A stretch of DNA of 64,000 bases from Saccharopolyspora_D taberi (GCF_039534165.1 NZ_BAAAUX010000014.1:248001-312000), one strand, 5' to 3'. Shown: positions 16,165 through 25,057, counted from the first letter of the stretch. Numbers and translations are program-made. Notes: a model not told the origin generated them from the sequence alone.

Positions 16165-16218
16165 TCAGCGATCACCGAGGCGACATCGGGCACGACTCCG
16201 TGGTGCAACGGCAACCAT
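16165..16218 (-). CDS. Putative 17-residue Arg-rich leader peptide upstream of rtcB
   Basis: The ATG at 16218 follows GAGGAGG by 4 bases and encodes MVAVAPRSRARCRLGDR then TGA. Five of 17 codons are Arg (CGG, CGT, CGA, CGC, CGC), covering four different Arg codons. The stop lies 20 bp before the terminator hairpin in the rtcB leader. A TTGTCG/CATGAT pair 18 bp apart (plus-strand 16283-16288 and 16259-16264) could be its promoter. The peptide is too short to act on its own. A role in transcription attenuation is inferred from the layout: ribosomes that stall at codons 7-11 would leave GCCTCGG (codons 13-15) free to break the terminator. Confidence 0.6.
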   Translation of the reverse strand: MVAVAPRSRARCRLGDR

Positions 16219-16537
16219 GACGCCTCCTCACCGGTGTCCGCTGGGGCTGATGCCGACGATCATGCCCGCCACCGCGGACCCTCGACAACCGAATTACCCA
16301 ACCCGCCCCCGCCCACACCCGCACCCCGTGACCGGCCGGTCGCACTGCGCTGATCAGCACCGGCACGCACGGAACTATGGCCCGGTTCACAGTCACCGCC
16401 CGGCACCGCCGCTGCGCTCGCACGATCTCGGCACCAGCCCCCGAACCCACCCCGCGAACGGACACGAAACGATCACACGTTCGCTACGATTCGTCGGCCA
16501 GGTCGGGGAAACCAGCGAACGCAAGGAGTGCAGGCGA
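16219..16537. other. Divergent intergenic region, rtcB leader and Thr-rich protein gene
   Basis: About 320 bp without a supported gene. It holds the ribosome site and possible promoter of the rtcB leader peptide on the minus strand, and the promoter area of the TTG-started gene at 16538, whose AAGGAG is at 16523-16528. No repeat or further RNA was recognised. Confidence 0.5.
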
Positions 16538-17035
16538 TTGTCCTCCCAGTCCCCCGGCCTGTTCCGCCGCTGGTGGTGGAAGAGCCCGCTGCCGGTCCGG
16601 CTGATCCCCGCCACCGGACTGCTCGCCGCCGTGGCCGCCACCGCCCTCAGCGCCGTCCCCCCGGCACCGCGCCCGGCCGCGCACCAGCCGCCGCCTCCCG
16701 CACCCACCTCCCCGATGCCCGCGGCACCCAGCACCACACCCCCGCCGCCACCACCGGAAACCACGGCCACCACAACCACCAGCAGCCCGATCACCACGAC
16801 CCGGCCGACCCGCACCACCACCCACACGACAACCCCGACCACCCGAACCCCGGCCCCGCCACCGGTGGAAACCACAACCACCACCACGACGACCACCACC
16901 GAAGAACACGTGCCGGTCGTCGAACCCGGCAAGCGCTGCCCCCGCGAAGGCGACACCGGCCGCACCGCCGACGGAGCCGCCGCCAGCTGCCAACGCGACG
17001 ACGACGGCGACCTGAGGTGGACGACCCGATGGTGA
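16538..17035 (+). CDS. Membrane-anchored Pro/Thr-rich protein, hypothetical
   Basis: A 165-residue protein with a TTG start at 16538, preceded by AAGGAG at 9 bases. A basic N-terminus (RRWWWKSPLPVR) is followed by one hydrophobic segment (LIPATGLLAAVAATALSAV, about residues 20-40), consistent with a signal anchor or signal peptide. Residues about 45-120 are almost only Pro and Thr, including a run of ten Thr, as in glycosylated wall-spanning linkers. A short C-terminal piece (KRCPREGDTG, SCQRDDDGDLRW) has two Cys that could form a disulfide. It overlaps the next gene by 7 bp, so they form an operon. Function unknown. Confidence 0.7.
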   Translation: MSSQSPGLFRRWWWKSPLPVRLIPATGLLAAVAATALSAVPPAPRPAAHQPPPPAPTSPMPAAPSTTPPPPPPETTATTTTSSPITTTRPTRTTTHTTTPTTRTPAPPPVETTTTTTTTTTEEHVPVVEPGKRCPREGDTGRTADGAAASCQRDDDGDLRWTTRW

Positions 17036-17790
17036 ACAACGCCCTGAGCCTGCTCGAACAAGGCCCCTACGCGCCCCGCTGCCCGCACGGCCACGGCCCC
17101 CTGACCACCGTCACCGACCCCGACGCCCCCACCGGCATCGGCCTGGCCTGCCCCACCTGCGGCGCCCGCCGCGAACTGGAAACCAGCATGCTGCGCACCC
17201 TGCTCAACCCCGAAACGTCCACCACCCGCTTCGACGTCCCCCTCGCCGGCCGCACCCGGCCCGAACCCGCCCGCGAGGACCCGACCGAACGCATCCCCGT
17301 CGACGAACTGTGGAAAGCCCCCGCCCCCACCACCCGCGACGACCTCCACCAGCCACTGCCCAGCCCCCGCCCCACCCCGCGCGGACTCCGCCCCGACGGC
17401 ACCATCCGCACCACCGGCTGGCTCCAACTCGGCCACCGCACCATCAGCTCCGGCCTCTGGGCCGCCCTGACCGGCCTGACCCTCGGCCTCGCCCTGATCG
17501 ACCTCACCAGCTGGCTACCGCTGATCCTCACCGCCACCGGCTACGCCACCTGGCACGCCCAGACCCGCTGGATCCGGCCCGCCTCCACCGCCGTCAACCT
17601 CCACCGCACCACCGCCGACCGCCTCACCCCGGGCACCGCGATCCGCCTGCACGGCCCGATCGGACCCGTCGGCATCGTCGACGAGATCACCCCAGTCCGC
17701 CGCAACCGGATCCGCATCGACCTCGACGGCGGCACCCACCTCACCGTGCCCGACACCGCCCGCTGCCACGTCGTCGACCTGCGCAGCTAG
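17029..17790 (+). CDS. Membrane protein with N-terminal zinc-ribbon-like motif
   Basis: A 253-residue protein. Near residues 17-45, CPHGHG and CPTCGARRE give a CxxH/CxxC zinc-ribbon-like pattern. Two adjacent hydrophobic segments (SSGLWAALTGLTLGLALI and SWLPLILTATGYATW) lie near residues 145-185. The C-terminal 65 residues (AIRLHGPIGPVGIVDEI, RIRIDLDGG) look like a small beta-barrel. A Pro-rich linker joins the ribbon to the membrane part. The start is the ATG at 17029 with GAGGTGG upstream. It overlaps the Thr-rich protein gene. No family is recognised. Confidence 0.68.
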   Translation: MVNNALSLLEQGPYAPRCPHGHGPLTTVTDPDAPTGIGLACPTCGARRELETSMLRTLLNPETSTTRFDVPLAGRTRPEPAREDPTERIPVDELWKAPAPTTRDDLHQPLPSPRPTPRGLRPDGTIRTTGWLQLGHRTISSGLWAALTGLTLGLALIDLTSWLPLILTATGYATWHAQTRWIRPASTAVNLHRTTADRLTPGTAIRLHGPIGPVGIVDEITPVRRNRIRIDLDGGTHLTVPDTARCHVVDLRS

Positions 17791-18212
17791 CCCCGCCGCA
17801 ACACCGTCACCATCGCGTAGTCCTTGACCGGCCCCGACACCCGCCACTCCTGCCGCCACCGATCCGCGTCCAGCACCACGAACTCACCCCGGTACTCATC
17901 AGCCCGGCACGGATGCACCACCCGCCACCGCCCCGACCGCAGATCCAGATCGTGGAACCACGACCCATCGGAGAACCACACCTGCGCACACGCCCCCGAA
18001 ACCAGATACCGCAGGCACCGGAACGCCGGACCCCGGTGCGAGCCCAGCTCCAGCACCCCGTCCTCCCGGTACTCCAAACCCCCCTCGCACGGCGAGAACA
18101 CCCCCACCCCGGAGAACGACCCCACCGGCGCCCCCGCCGCATCCACGATCTCCCGCTCCAGCCGCCACCGGCCCGCCAGGAAACCCGCGAGATCATCCAC
18201 CCCGAACGGCAC
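17787..18212 (-). CDS. DUF6314-family protein
   Basis: About 141 residues, covering the whole DUF6314 pattern: LAGRWRLEREIVD at the start, EGGLEYREDGVL, SDGSWFHDLDLRSG, and the end DADRWRQEWRVSGPVKDY. It is a small beta-rich domain of unknown function. The start is uncertain: GTG at 18212 fits the family length, and ATG at 18236 is also possible. Either overlaps the end of the phosphomutase gene, so the two are probably co-transcribed. Its stop codon overlaps that of the convergent membrane protein gene. Confidence 0.75.
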   Translation of the reverse strand: MPFGVDDLAGFLAGRWRLEREIVDAAGAPVGSFSGVGVFSPCEGGLEYREDGVLELGSHRGPAFRCLRYLVSGACAQVWFSDGSWFHDLDLRSGRWRVVHPCRADEYRGEFVVLDADRWRQEWRVSGPVKDYAMVTVLRRG

Positions 18213-18894
18213 CCGCCGAACCCCCGACCACCGCATCCGACGAAGGCTGCTGCTCCTCCTTCGGCGGCAGCAACCCCGACACATCACCACCGGTGTCGTT
18301 GACCTTCACCACGAACGGCCGCGTCTCGGTGTAGCGGACCACGCTCACCGAACACGGATCCACCACGATCCGCTGGAACCCGTCCAGATGCAGCCCCAAC
18401 GCATCCGCCAGCACCGACTTGATCACGTCCCCATGACTGCACGCCACCCACACCGCGTGCGGCCCGAACTCCTCCGACACCCGCCGGTCGTGCTCCCGCA
18501 CCGCGGCCACCGCCCGCGCCTGCACCTGAGCCAACCCCTCACCACCCGGGAACACCGCCGCCGACGGATGCTGCTGCACCACCCGCCACAACGGCTCCTC
18601 GGTCAGCTCACCGATCTTGCGCCCGGTCCACTCCCCGTAATCCACCTCGGCCAGCCGCTCGTCGACCACCGGCTCCAACCCCAGCCCCGACACCCACGAC
18701 GCGACCGTCTCCCGGCACCGCCGCAACGGCGACACCACCACCGAACTCACCGGAACCCCGTCCAACCGGCCCCCCAGACCAGCCGCCTGCGCCACCCCGG
18801 TGTCGTCCAAACCGACACCCTCCGCGCGCCCCGCCAACGTCCCGGAACCATTCGCCGCCGACCGTGCATGCCGCAGCAGGATGAGAGTCGCCAC
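18193..18894 (-). CDS. Histidine-phosphatase family, MSMEG_4193-type probable phosphomutase
   Basis: A 233-residue protein of the phosphoglycerate-mutase-like superfamily. The phospho-acceptor His is in LLRHARSAANG (RHA rather than the usual RHG), with an Arg in SPLRRCRET and a second His in CSHGDVIKS. The C-terminal part LHLDGFQRIVVDPCSVSVVRY is characteristic of the MSMEG_4193 group, whose substrate is not established. The start is GTG at 18894. It lies directly downstream of uppP on the same strand, a pairing common in actinomycetes, but a terminator-like hairpin separates them. Confidence 0.82.
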   Translation of the reverse strand: MATLILLRHARSAANGSGTLAGRAEGVGLDDTGVAQAAGLGGRLDGVPVSSVVVSPLRRCRETVASWVSGLGLEPVVDERLAEVDYGEWTGRKIGELTEEPLWRVVQQHPSAAVFPGGEGLAQVQARAVAAVREHDRRVSEEFGPHAVWVACSHGDVIKSVLADALGLHLDGFQRIVVDPCSVSVVRYTETRPFVVKVNDTGGDVSGLLPPKEEQQPSSDAVVGGSAGAVRGG

Positions 18895-18927
18895 CCCGCC
18901 GAGGGTAGGCCAGCCCCGAACGAAAAC

Positions 18928-18957
18928 GCGGCCCGGTGCACCCAAGCACCGAGCCGC
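18928..18957 (-). terminator. Terminator downstream of uppP
   Basis: Read leftward, GCGGC..CGGTGC pairs with GCACCG..GCCGC around a 6-base loop, followed by GTTTTCGTT. It starts about 20 bp after the uppP stop and lies before the phosphomutase start, so it may limit read-through. Confidence 0.75.
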
Positions 18958-18976
18958 GCCTCCCGCACCAACCGGA

Positions 18977-19807
18977 TCAGGCCTGAATGGCCCCGAAACC
19001 CAGCAGCCCGAACAACACCAGACCCAACGCGATCCGATACCACACGAACAAGTACACGCTGTGCTTCTCCACGAACCGCAGCAACCACGCGATCACCGCG
19101 TAACCGATCACCCCGGCCACCACCGTCGCCACGATCATCTGCGCCCCGGACGGCTGCAACCCGTACGGCGACGGCTCGAACACGTGCGACACCTCCGACA
19201 ACCCCGCCGCGAACACCGCCGGAATCGCCAGCAGGAACGAAAACCGCACCGCCGTCGGCCGATCCAGCCCCAACGCCAGACCCGCCGTGATCGTCCCACC
19301 CGACCGCGACACACCCGGGATCAACGCCAACGCCTGCGCCGAACCCATCAGCACACCATCGCGCATCGTCAACCGGTCCTGCGCCCGCCGCTGCGTCCCG
19401 AACCGCTCGGCCAACCCCATCAGGATCCCGAACACGATCAACGTCGCCCCCGTGATCCACAAACTCCGCAACGCACCCCGGATGTAGTCCTGGAACAGAA
19501 AACCCAGCACCCCGATCGGCAAACTGCCCACGATCACGTACCACGCCAACCGGTAATCCTTGGTCCGGCGCACCTCCGCGTCCACCAGACCCCGGAACCA
19601 CGTCACCGCCAACCGCACGATGTCACCGAGGAAGTAGATCACCACCGCCAACTCGGTACCGATCTGCGTCACCGCCGTGAACGAAGCACCCGCATCCGAC
19701 CCGAAGAACAACTTCGACACGATCGACAGATGCCCGGACGACGAAATCGGAAGGAACTCCGTGAGCCCCTGGACCACGGCGAGCACCATGGCCTGCAACC
19801 ACGACAA
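18977..19807 (-). CDS. uppP: Undecaprenyl-diphosphatase
   Basis: A 276-residue multi-pass membrane enzyme (about eight segments) that dephosphorylates undecaprenyl diphosphate to recycle the peptidoglycan lipid carrier. The two signature motifs are intact: EFLPISSSGHL near residue 18 and IPGVSRSGGT near 165. Its loss or overexpression changes bacitracin sensitivity in other bacteria. The start is TTG at 19807, with GGAG about 12 bases upstream, so a slightly different start is possible. It is transcribed away from the aldo/keto reductase gene. Confidence 0.95.
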   Translation of the reverse strand: MSWLQAMVLAVVQGLTEFLPISSSGHLSIVSKLFFGSDAGASFTAVTQIGTELAVVIYFLGDIVRLAVTWFRGLVDAEVRRTKDYRLAWYVIVGSLPIGVLGFLFQDYIRGALRSLWITGATLIVFGILMGLAERFGTQRRAQDRLTMRDGVLMGSAQALALIPGVSRSGGTITAGLALGLDRPTAVRFSFLLAIPAVFAAGLSEVSHVFEPSPYGLQPSGAQMIVATVVAGVIGYAVIAWLLRFVEKHSVYLFVWYRIALGLVLFGLLGFGAIQA

Positions 19808-20026
19808 CTAAACCCACTCCAGCACGATCGAGAGAATTGGTGTGCGGCGCCCGTCCACGCGCCAGGCACCTCGCCCCTCCTGGCCCGAAATCTTGCAGCA
19901 TCGCCCTCACCCGCCCGGGGACCACCCCACCGTTACGCTCCGCAGCACCCCACCCCCACCAAGTGACCCGCCGACCAACCGCGGCATACCCCCACCGCAC
20001 GCCCCCACCGAATATCCTCGACCCCC

Positions 20027-20986
20027 GTGGAACACCGACAGCTCGGCCGCAGCGGCCTGCGCGTCTCCCGGCTCGCCCTCGGCACCATGACCTGGGGACT
20101 CCACACCGACGCCGACGAAGCCGCCGACCAACTCGTCACCTTCCACGACGCAGGCGGCACCCTCATCGACACCGCCGACGTCTACCAGGACGGCCACAGC
20201 GAACAGATCCTCGGCGACCTGCTCACCACCACCCTCGACCGCGACCACGTCGTCCTGGCCACCAAAGCCGTCGCCCGCCGCACCGACGGCCCCTTCGGCG
20301 GCGGCGCCTCCCGAGCCGCCCTGCTCACCGCCCTCCACGGCTCACTGCGCCGCCTGCGCACCGACCACATCGACCTCTGGCAACTCCACGCCTGGGACAC
20401 CGACGTCCCCCTCGACGAAACCCTCGCCACCCTCGACCACGCCGTCACCACCGGCAAAGTCCGCTACACCGGCATCTCCAACTACACCGGCTGGCAACTC
20501 GCCACCGCCGCCACCCACCAGCACGCCCACCCCGCACGCACCCCCATCACCGCCCACCAGACCGAGTACTCCCTGCTCGAACGCCGACCCGAACACGAAG
20601 CCCTCCCCGCCGCCCACCACCACGGCATCGGCACCCTCGCCTGGGCACCCCTCGGACGCGGCGTCCTCACCGGCAAATACCGCCACGGAACCCCCGCCAA
20701 CTCCCGCGGCGCCGACCCCCAACTCGCCGGCTACCTCGACCACCACCGCACCGAACGCGCCGCCCGCATCGTCGAAGCCGTCACCACCGCCGCCGAAGGA
20801 CTCGGCACCTCACCCCTGGCCGTCGCCCTCGCCTGGGTCCGCGACCGCCCCGGCATCACCGCCCCCGTCCTCGGCGCCCGCACCACCCACCAGCTCAAAG
20901 CCGCCCTCACCGCCGAAGACATCACCCTGCCACCGGCCATCAACGCCGCCCTCGACGACGTCAGCGCACCCCAGAACCAGCACTGA
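20027..20986 (+). CDS. Aldo/keto reductase
   Basis: A 319-residue NADPH-dependent TIM-barrel reductase. The catalytic tetrad is visible: Asp and Tyr in DTADVYQDGHSE near residue 47-55, Lys in LATKAV near 83 and His in WQLHAWD near 122. The C-terminal LGARTTHQLKAAL is the NADP-phosphate-binding signature of the AKR12/AKR11-like groups. The start is GTG at 20027, whose first residues MEHRQLGRSGLRVS match the family N-terminus exactly. The substrate is unknown. It is a single gene, in strongly C-rich codons like its neighbours. Confidence 0.92.
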   Translation: MEHRQLGRSGLRVSRLALGTMTWGLHTDADEAADQLVTFHDAGGTLIDTADVYQDGHSEQILGDLLTTTLDRDHVVLATKAVARRTDGPFGGGASRAALLTALHGSLRRLRTDHIDLWQLHAWDTDVPLDETLATLDHAVTTGKVRYTGISNYTGWQLATAATHQHAHPARTPITAHQTEYSLLERRPEHEALPAAHHHGIGTLAWAPLGRGVLTGKYRHGTPANSRGADPQLAGYLDHHRTERAARIVEAVTTAAEGLGTSPLAVALAWVRDRPGITAPVLGARTTHQLKAALTAEDITLPPAINAALDDVSAPQNQH

Positions 20987-21075
20987 CCCCTACCGCACCC
21001 CCACCCCCCGATGTCAAGCTGGACGTTTCACCGAGAGATGCTGAACAGGCACCGCACCGCACCAAGGAGGACTCG

Positions 21076-22062
21076 TTGCGCCGTCTGGTAGCCGCCTGCT
21101 TCACCGCATCCCTCGCCCTCACCGGCTGCAGCACCGGAGGCACCAGCGACCCCCTCCAGGTCACCGACCAACTCGTCGCCGCCACCCCCGCCACCGCACC
21201 AGCCACCACCCGCGCGCCGGCAGGCACCCTCCTGCCCACCCCCGCCGCCGACCACACCGCCTACGACCCTGACACCCACACCCTCATCACCGCCGGCGGC
21301 AACACCCTCACCCTCACCAACCCCCAGAACCCCGCCCAACCCCGCACCATCACCCTCCCCAGCACCCCCACAGCACTCCACACCGACCGCGGCACCGCAC
21401 TGGTCGCACTCCCCGACAGCGACCAGATCACCCGCATCGACCTCCGCACCGGCGACACCACCCCCACCACCGTCCCCGGCGGACCCACCGACGCCGCACC
21501 CCTGCCCGACGGCCGCACCGCCGTCACCCTGCGCACCACCAAATCCGTCGCCATCCTCGACGGCACCCGCACCACCACGACCACACCAGGCTTCGAAGAC
21601 CCCGCCCAGCTCCTCACCCCCGGCGGCGACCTCCACCTCCTCGACCGCCTCACCACCGCCCTCACCCCCATCAACACCACCAACGGCGACAAAGGAGCCG
21701 GACTCCGCGCAGGCGACGGCGCCACCAACGCCGTCACCGACCGCTACCAGCGCATCCTCACCATCGACACCCGAGGCCAGGAACTCCTCGCCTTCTCCGT
21801 CGACCCGCTGATCATGAAACAGCGCTACCCCGTCCCCGGCGCCCCCTACGCCATCGCCTACGACCCCCAGCGCGACCTCGCCTGGGTCACCCTCACCGCG
21901 ACCAACGAACTCGTCGCCTACGACATCGCAGGCGGCGAACCCCAGGAACGCCACCGGCTGCCCACGGTCCGCCAACCCAACTCGATCGCCGTCGACCCCC
22001 ACAGCGGCCAGGTCTACGTGACCTCGGCAACCGGCGAAGGAACACAGGTGGTGACAGCGTGA
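21076..22062 (+). CDS. Lipoprotein with beta-propeller-like repeats
   Basis: A 328-residue lipoprotein. A TTG start at 21076 follows a perfect AAGGAGG at 5 bases. The signal ends in a lipobox (SLALTGC, Cys near residue 17), followed by a Thr/Ala/Pro-rich linker. From about residue 55 there are recurring strands with Asp-rich turns (HTAYDPDTHTLITAG, ITRIDLRTGD, YAIAYDPQRDLAWVT, NSIAVDPHSGQVYV), typical of YncE/SMP-30-like propellers. It is probably outward-facing and may bind a ligand or protein. Its stop overlaps the DUF5703 start by GTGA, so the two are translated together. Confidence 0.85.
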   Translation: MRRLVAACFTASLALTGCSTGGTSDPLQVTDQLVAATPATAPATTRAPAGTLLPTPAADHTAYDPDTHTLITAGGNTLTLTNPQNPAQPRTITLPSTPTALHTDRGTALVALPDSDQITRIDLRTGDTTPTTVPGGPTDAAPLPDGRTAVTLRTTKSVAILDGTRTTTTTPGFEDPAQLLTPGGDLHLLDRLTTALTPINTTNGDKGAGLRAGDGATNAVTDRYQRILTIDTRGQELLAFSVDPLIMKQRYPVPGAPYAIAYDPQRDLAWVTLTATNELVAYDIAGGEPQERHRLPTVRQPNSIAVDPHSGQVYVTSATGEGTQVVTA

Positions 22063-22280
22063 TCAACAACGCGGAAGGAACCAACGACCAGGACTGGGAG
22101 TACCGGCCGCTGCGCCTGCCACCCGGCATCACCCGGCGCAACGCAGCGACCCAGCTCAGCATCCACGCCGAGTTCTCCGGCTGGGAACTCTCCCGCGTCC
22201 TGCTCTACAGCGACGGCACCCGCAAGGTCTGGCTGCGCCGCCGCCGCACCACACCCGGAGTCCCCGAACTCCTCACCTGA
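22059..22280 (+). CDS. DUF5703-family small protein
   Basis: A 73-residue protein matching DUF5703: WEYRPLRLPPGITRRNAATQ, then HAEFSGWELSRVLLYSDGTR and a basic end. It is soluble and the function is unknown. The GTG at 22059 overlaps the lipoprotein stop, and AAGGAA-like sequence in the coding region is not needed for coupling. Similar small proteins often stand beside aminopeptidase or lipoprotein genes in actinomycetes. Confidence 0.82.
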   Translation: MINNAEGTNDQDWEYRPLRLPPGITRRNAATQLSIHAEFSGWELSRVLLYSDGTRKVWLRRRRTTPGVPELLT

Positions 22281-22343
22281 GGACCAGCAGCCGCAGAACT
22301 CCCCGCGGGATCCCACCACCTCCCGCGAGGACAACCCGTGCCC

Positions 22344-23405
22344 TCACGGCACCCGTTCCAACCACTCCCGCGTCCCGAACTTCGACGCCACCAAATCCCG
22401 CGCCCGCGACCGCTCCCCCTCCGACACGGCACCATCGACCAACCCGTACCGCGCCCGGAACCCGTCGACCAACCGCGAGATCACCTCCTGCCGCGACAAC
22501 CCCGTCTGCCGCCGCAACGGATCCACCCGCTTCTTCGCACTCGCCACACCCTTGTCCGACAACTTCTCCCCGCCGACCCGCAGCACCTCACCCAGCTTGT
22601 CGGCATCGATGTCGTAGGACATCGTCACGTGGTGCAGCACCACCCCGGGCCCCACCCGCTTCTGCGCCGCACCACCGATCTTCCCGCCATCCGACGTGAT
22701 GTCGTTCAACGGCTGGTACCACACGTTCAACCCCAGCTCCCGCAACACACCCAGCACCCAGTCGTCCAGGAACGCGTACGAATCCGCCACCGACATCCCC
22801 GCCACCAACGACTCCGGCGCGTACAGCGAATACGTCACCGTGTTCCCCGGCTCCACGAACATCGCCCCACCACCGGTGATCCGCCGCACCACCTCCACAC
22901 CGTGCCGCCGCGCCCCCTCGGCATCCACCTCGTTGCGCACCGACTGGAAACTCCCGATGATCACCGACGGCGCCGCCCACTCCCAGAACCGCAACGTCGG
23001 AGGACGCCGCCCCGCCGCCACCTCCTCCGCCAGCACCTGGTCCAGCGCCATGTGCATCAGCGGAACCTGCGGCCCGTCCCGCACCAACCGCCACTCGTGA
23101 TCAACCCAGTCGCTCGCCCGCGTCAACGCCCTCCGCACCGCGATCGCCACCGCCTCGGCACCGAACCCCACCATCCGCACCCTCGCGTGCAATCCACTGT
23201 GGATCAACCGGGCCAGCGTCTCGACCTCCGCATCCACCGGCGCCCCCTCCAGCGCCCGGTTGATGTCCTCCAACGCCTCATCGGGCTCCAGGAAGAAATC
23301 CCCGCTCACCCGGACCCGCGCCAACCGCCCCGCCGCGGCCTCCACATCGGCCACCACCAGCTTGCCGCCCGGAACCTTGTACTCACCGTGCACCGAAATC
23401 TCCAC
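22344..23405 (-). CDS. Lipoate-protein ligase-type enzyme with N-terminal accessory domain
   Basis: A 353-residue protein. Residues about 1-85 resemble the LplA C-terminal accessory domain placed first (VHGEYKVPGGKLVVADVE). Residues 95-350 are the biotin/lipoyl-ligase catalytic fold, with VVRRITGGGAMFVEPGN and the lipoyl-AMP Lys in DGGKIGGAAQKR. It attaches scavenged lipoate (or octanoate) to E2 and GcvH domains. The reversed domain order is known in a subset of Gram-positive ligases. The start is ATG at 23405. It is isolated; the catabolic partners are not in the window. Confidence 0.88.
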   Translation of the reverse strand: MEISVHGEYKVPGGKLVVADVEAAAGRLARVRVSGDFFLEPDEALEDINRALEGAPVDAEVETLARLIHSGLHARVRMVGFGAEAVAIAVRRALTRASDWVDHEWRLVRDGPQVPLMHMALDQVLAEEVAAGRRPPTLRFWEWAAPSVIIGSFQSVRNEVDAEGARRHGVEVVRRITGGGAMFVEPGNTVTYSLYAPESLVAGMSVADSYAFLDDWVLGVLRELGLNVWYQPLNDITSDGGKIGGAAQKRVGPGVVLHHVTMSYDIDADKLGEVLRVGGEKLSDKGVASAKKRVDPLRRQTGLSRQEVISRLVDGFRARYGLVDGAVSEGERSRARDLVASKFGTREWLERVP

Positions 23406-23494
23406 TCACCCAGCCCGGCCCCACCGGCGCGCCCCGCACACCCGGCACGGGCAAGATGAAACACCGCGACAGCGGCGCGGAAGGAGGCCCGAGC

Positions 23495-25057
23495 GTGAAT
23501 GCATCCCTGACCGACACCGTACTGCTCACCGGAGCCCTGCTCGCCGACGGAACCGGCGCCCCCCTGCGGCCCGCCGACGTCCTCGTCGAGAGAGGACGCA
23601 TTACCGCCGTCGAAGCCCCCGGCGCCCTACCCCGCACCACCCCCGAACGCGACCTCACCGGACTCGTCCTCGCACCCGGGTTCATCGACGTCCACTCCCA
23701 CGCCGACAACGCACCGCTGCTCACCGACCACGACACCACCAAGATCCACCAAGGCGTCACCACCGAAGTCGTCGGCAACTGCGGCTTCAGCCTCGCCCCC
23801 GCGAGCCCCGCCCACACCGGCACGCTGGCCGCCTTCCTCCAGCGGATCTTCCCCCCGCTCGACATCGGCTGGTCCGGCTTCCACGACCTGTTCGCCCGCA
23901 CCGACAGCGCAGGCCACGTCACCAACCAGTGCCCGCTCGTCGGCCACGGCACCCTCCGCATCGCCGCGATGGGCATGACCGACGCCGCACCCGACGACCA
24001 GGCCATGAACGCCATGCGCACCGCGCTCGAAGAAGGCATGACCGCGGGCGCCTTCGGCCTCTCCAGCGGGCTGATCTACCCACCCGCCGTCTTCTCCACC
24101 ACCGGCGAACTCACCCGCCTCGCCCAGGTCCTCGGCGGCGACGGCCTCTACGCGACCCACATGCGCGACGAAGGCGCCCACCTGCTCGACGCCATCGACG
24201 AAGCCCTGCACATCGGCGCCACCGCCGGACGCACGCACCTCTCGCACCTCAAAGCCGCGGGCCCCGAGAACTGGGGCAAGGTCCGCCCGGCGCTCACCAG
24301 GATCGAGCAGGCCCGGGAAGCGGGCCACACCGTCGCCCAGGACGTCTACCCGTACACGGCGTCGTCCACGATGCTCACCGCGACCCTGCCCGACCGCTTC
24401 CTCGCCGACGAGGCCGACGTCATCCTCGACCGCCTCACCACCGCGGAAGGCAGAGCCGAACTCGCCGACGCCAACCGGGACCGCGACTGGACCAGGATCC
24501 TGGTCGCCACCACCGCCAGCCACCGCTTCGAAGGCCGCACGATCGCCGAACTCGCCGCCGAACAGGACATCCCGCCCATCGACGCGCTGATCGGCGTGCT
24601 GGTCGGCGAACAGCTGCGCGCGGCCATGATCTCGTTCTCGATGCACGAGGACGACCTCGCCGACGCGCTCGCCGACCAGCACACCATGATCGGCTCCGAC
24701 GGGCTCCCGCCCGGCACCGGGGGCAAACCGCATCCCAGGCTCTACGGCACGTTCCCCCGCGTGCTCGGCCGGTACTGCCGGGACCGCGGCGTGCTCTCCC
24801 TCCCGGAAGCCGTGCGCAGAATGACCTCGCTGCCCGCCCAGTCCTTCCGCATCCCGCAGCGCGGCCTCGTCGCCCCGGGCTACGTCGCCGACCTCGTCGC
24901 CTTCGACGCGACCACCGTGACCGACGTCGGCGACTACCACGACCCCGTCCACCAGCCGACCGGAATCCCGTGGGTCGCCCAGGCCGGCCACACCGTCGTC
25001 GACCAGGGCGAGTACCTCGGCACCCGCCGAGGCCAACGCCTCACCCCGGCGACCTGA
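23495..25057 (+). CDS. N-acyl-D-amino-acid deacylase family amidohydrolase
   Basis: A 520-residue amidohydrolase. Zinc His are in FIDVHSHAD near residue 65. EVVGNCGFSLAP carries the Cys seen as a zinc ligand in D-aminoacylases. THMRDE, HLSHLK and the Asp in GSDGLPPG complete the metal site. It would hydrolyse N-acyl-D-amino acids or related ureido or imide compounds. The start is GTG at 23495 with AAGGAGG 7 bases upstream; the frame is open earlier without a ribosome site. It is a single gene. An AT-rich repeat (25095-25140) follows its stop. Confidence 0.88.
   Translation: MNASLTDTVLLTGALLADGTGAPLRPADVLVERGRITAVEAPGALPRTTPERDLTGLVLAPGFIDVHSHADNAPLLTDHDTTKIHQGVTTEVVGNCGFSLAPASPAHTGTLAAFLQRIFPPLDIGWSGFHDLFARTDSAGHVTNQCPLVGHGTLRIAAMGMTDAAPDDQAMNAMRTALEEGMTAGAFGLSSGLIYPPAVFSTTGELTRLAQVLGGDGLYATHMRDEGAHLLDAIDEALHIGATAGRTHLSHLKAAGPENWGKVRPALTRIEQAREAGHTVAQDVYPYTASSTMLTATLPDRFLADEADVILDRLTTAEGRAELADANRDRDWTRILVATTASHRFEGRTIAELAAEQDIPPIDALIGVLVGEQLRAAMISFSMHEDDLADALADQHTMIGSDGLPPGTGGKPHPRLYGTFPRVLGRYCRDRGVLSLPEAVRRMTSLPAQSFRIPQRGLVAPGYVADLVAFDATTVTDVGDYHDPVHQPTGIPWVAQAGHTVVDQGEYLGTRRGQRLTPAT

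Noticed and set aside
15930..16214. A 94-codon minus-strand frame starting within the rtcB leader
   Set aside because: Its TTG start has no well-placed ribosome site and it overlaps the rtcB start; the shorter frame at 16218 has the GAGGAGG.
16393..17436. Gly/Val-rich minus-strand frame opposite the Thr-rich protein
   Set aside because: It is the complement of Pro/Thr codons of the plus-strand gene; no start signal or domain.
19837..21063. Arg/Pro-rich plus-strand frame before the lipoprotein
   Set aside because: It is out of phase with the aldo/keto reductase, whose motifs are intact; the lipoprotein has its own AAGGAGG and TTG start.
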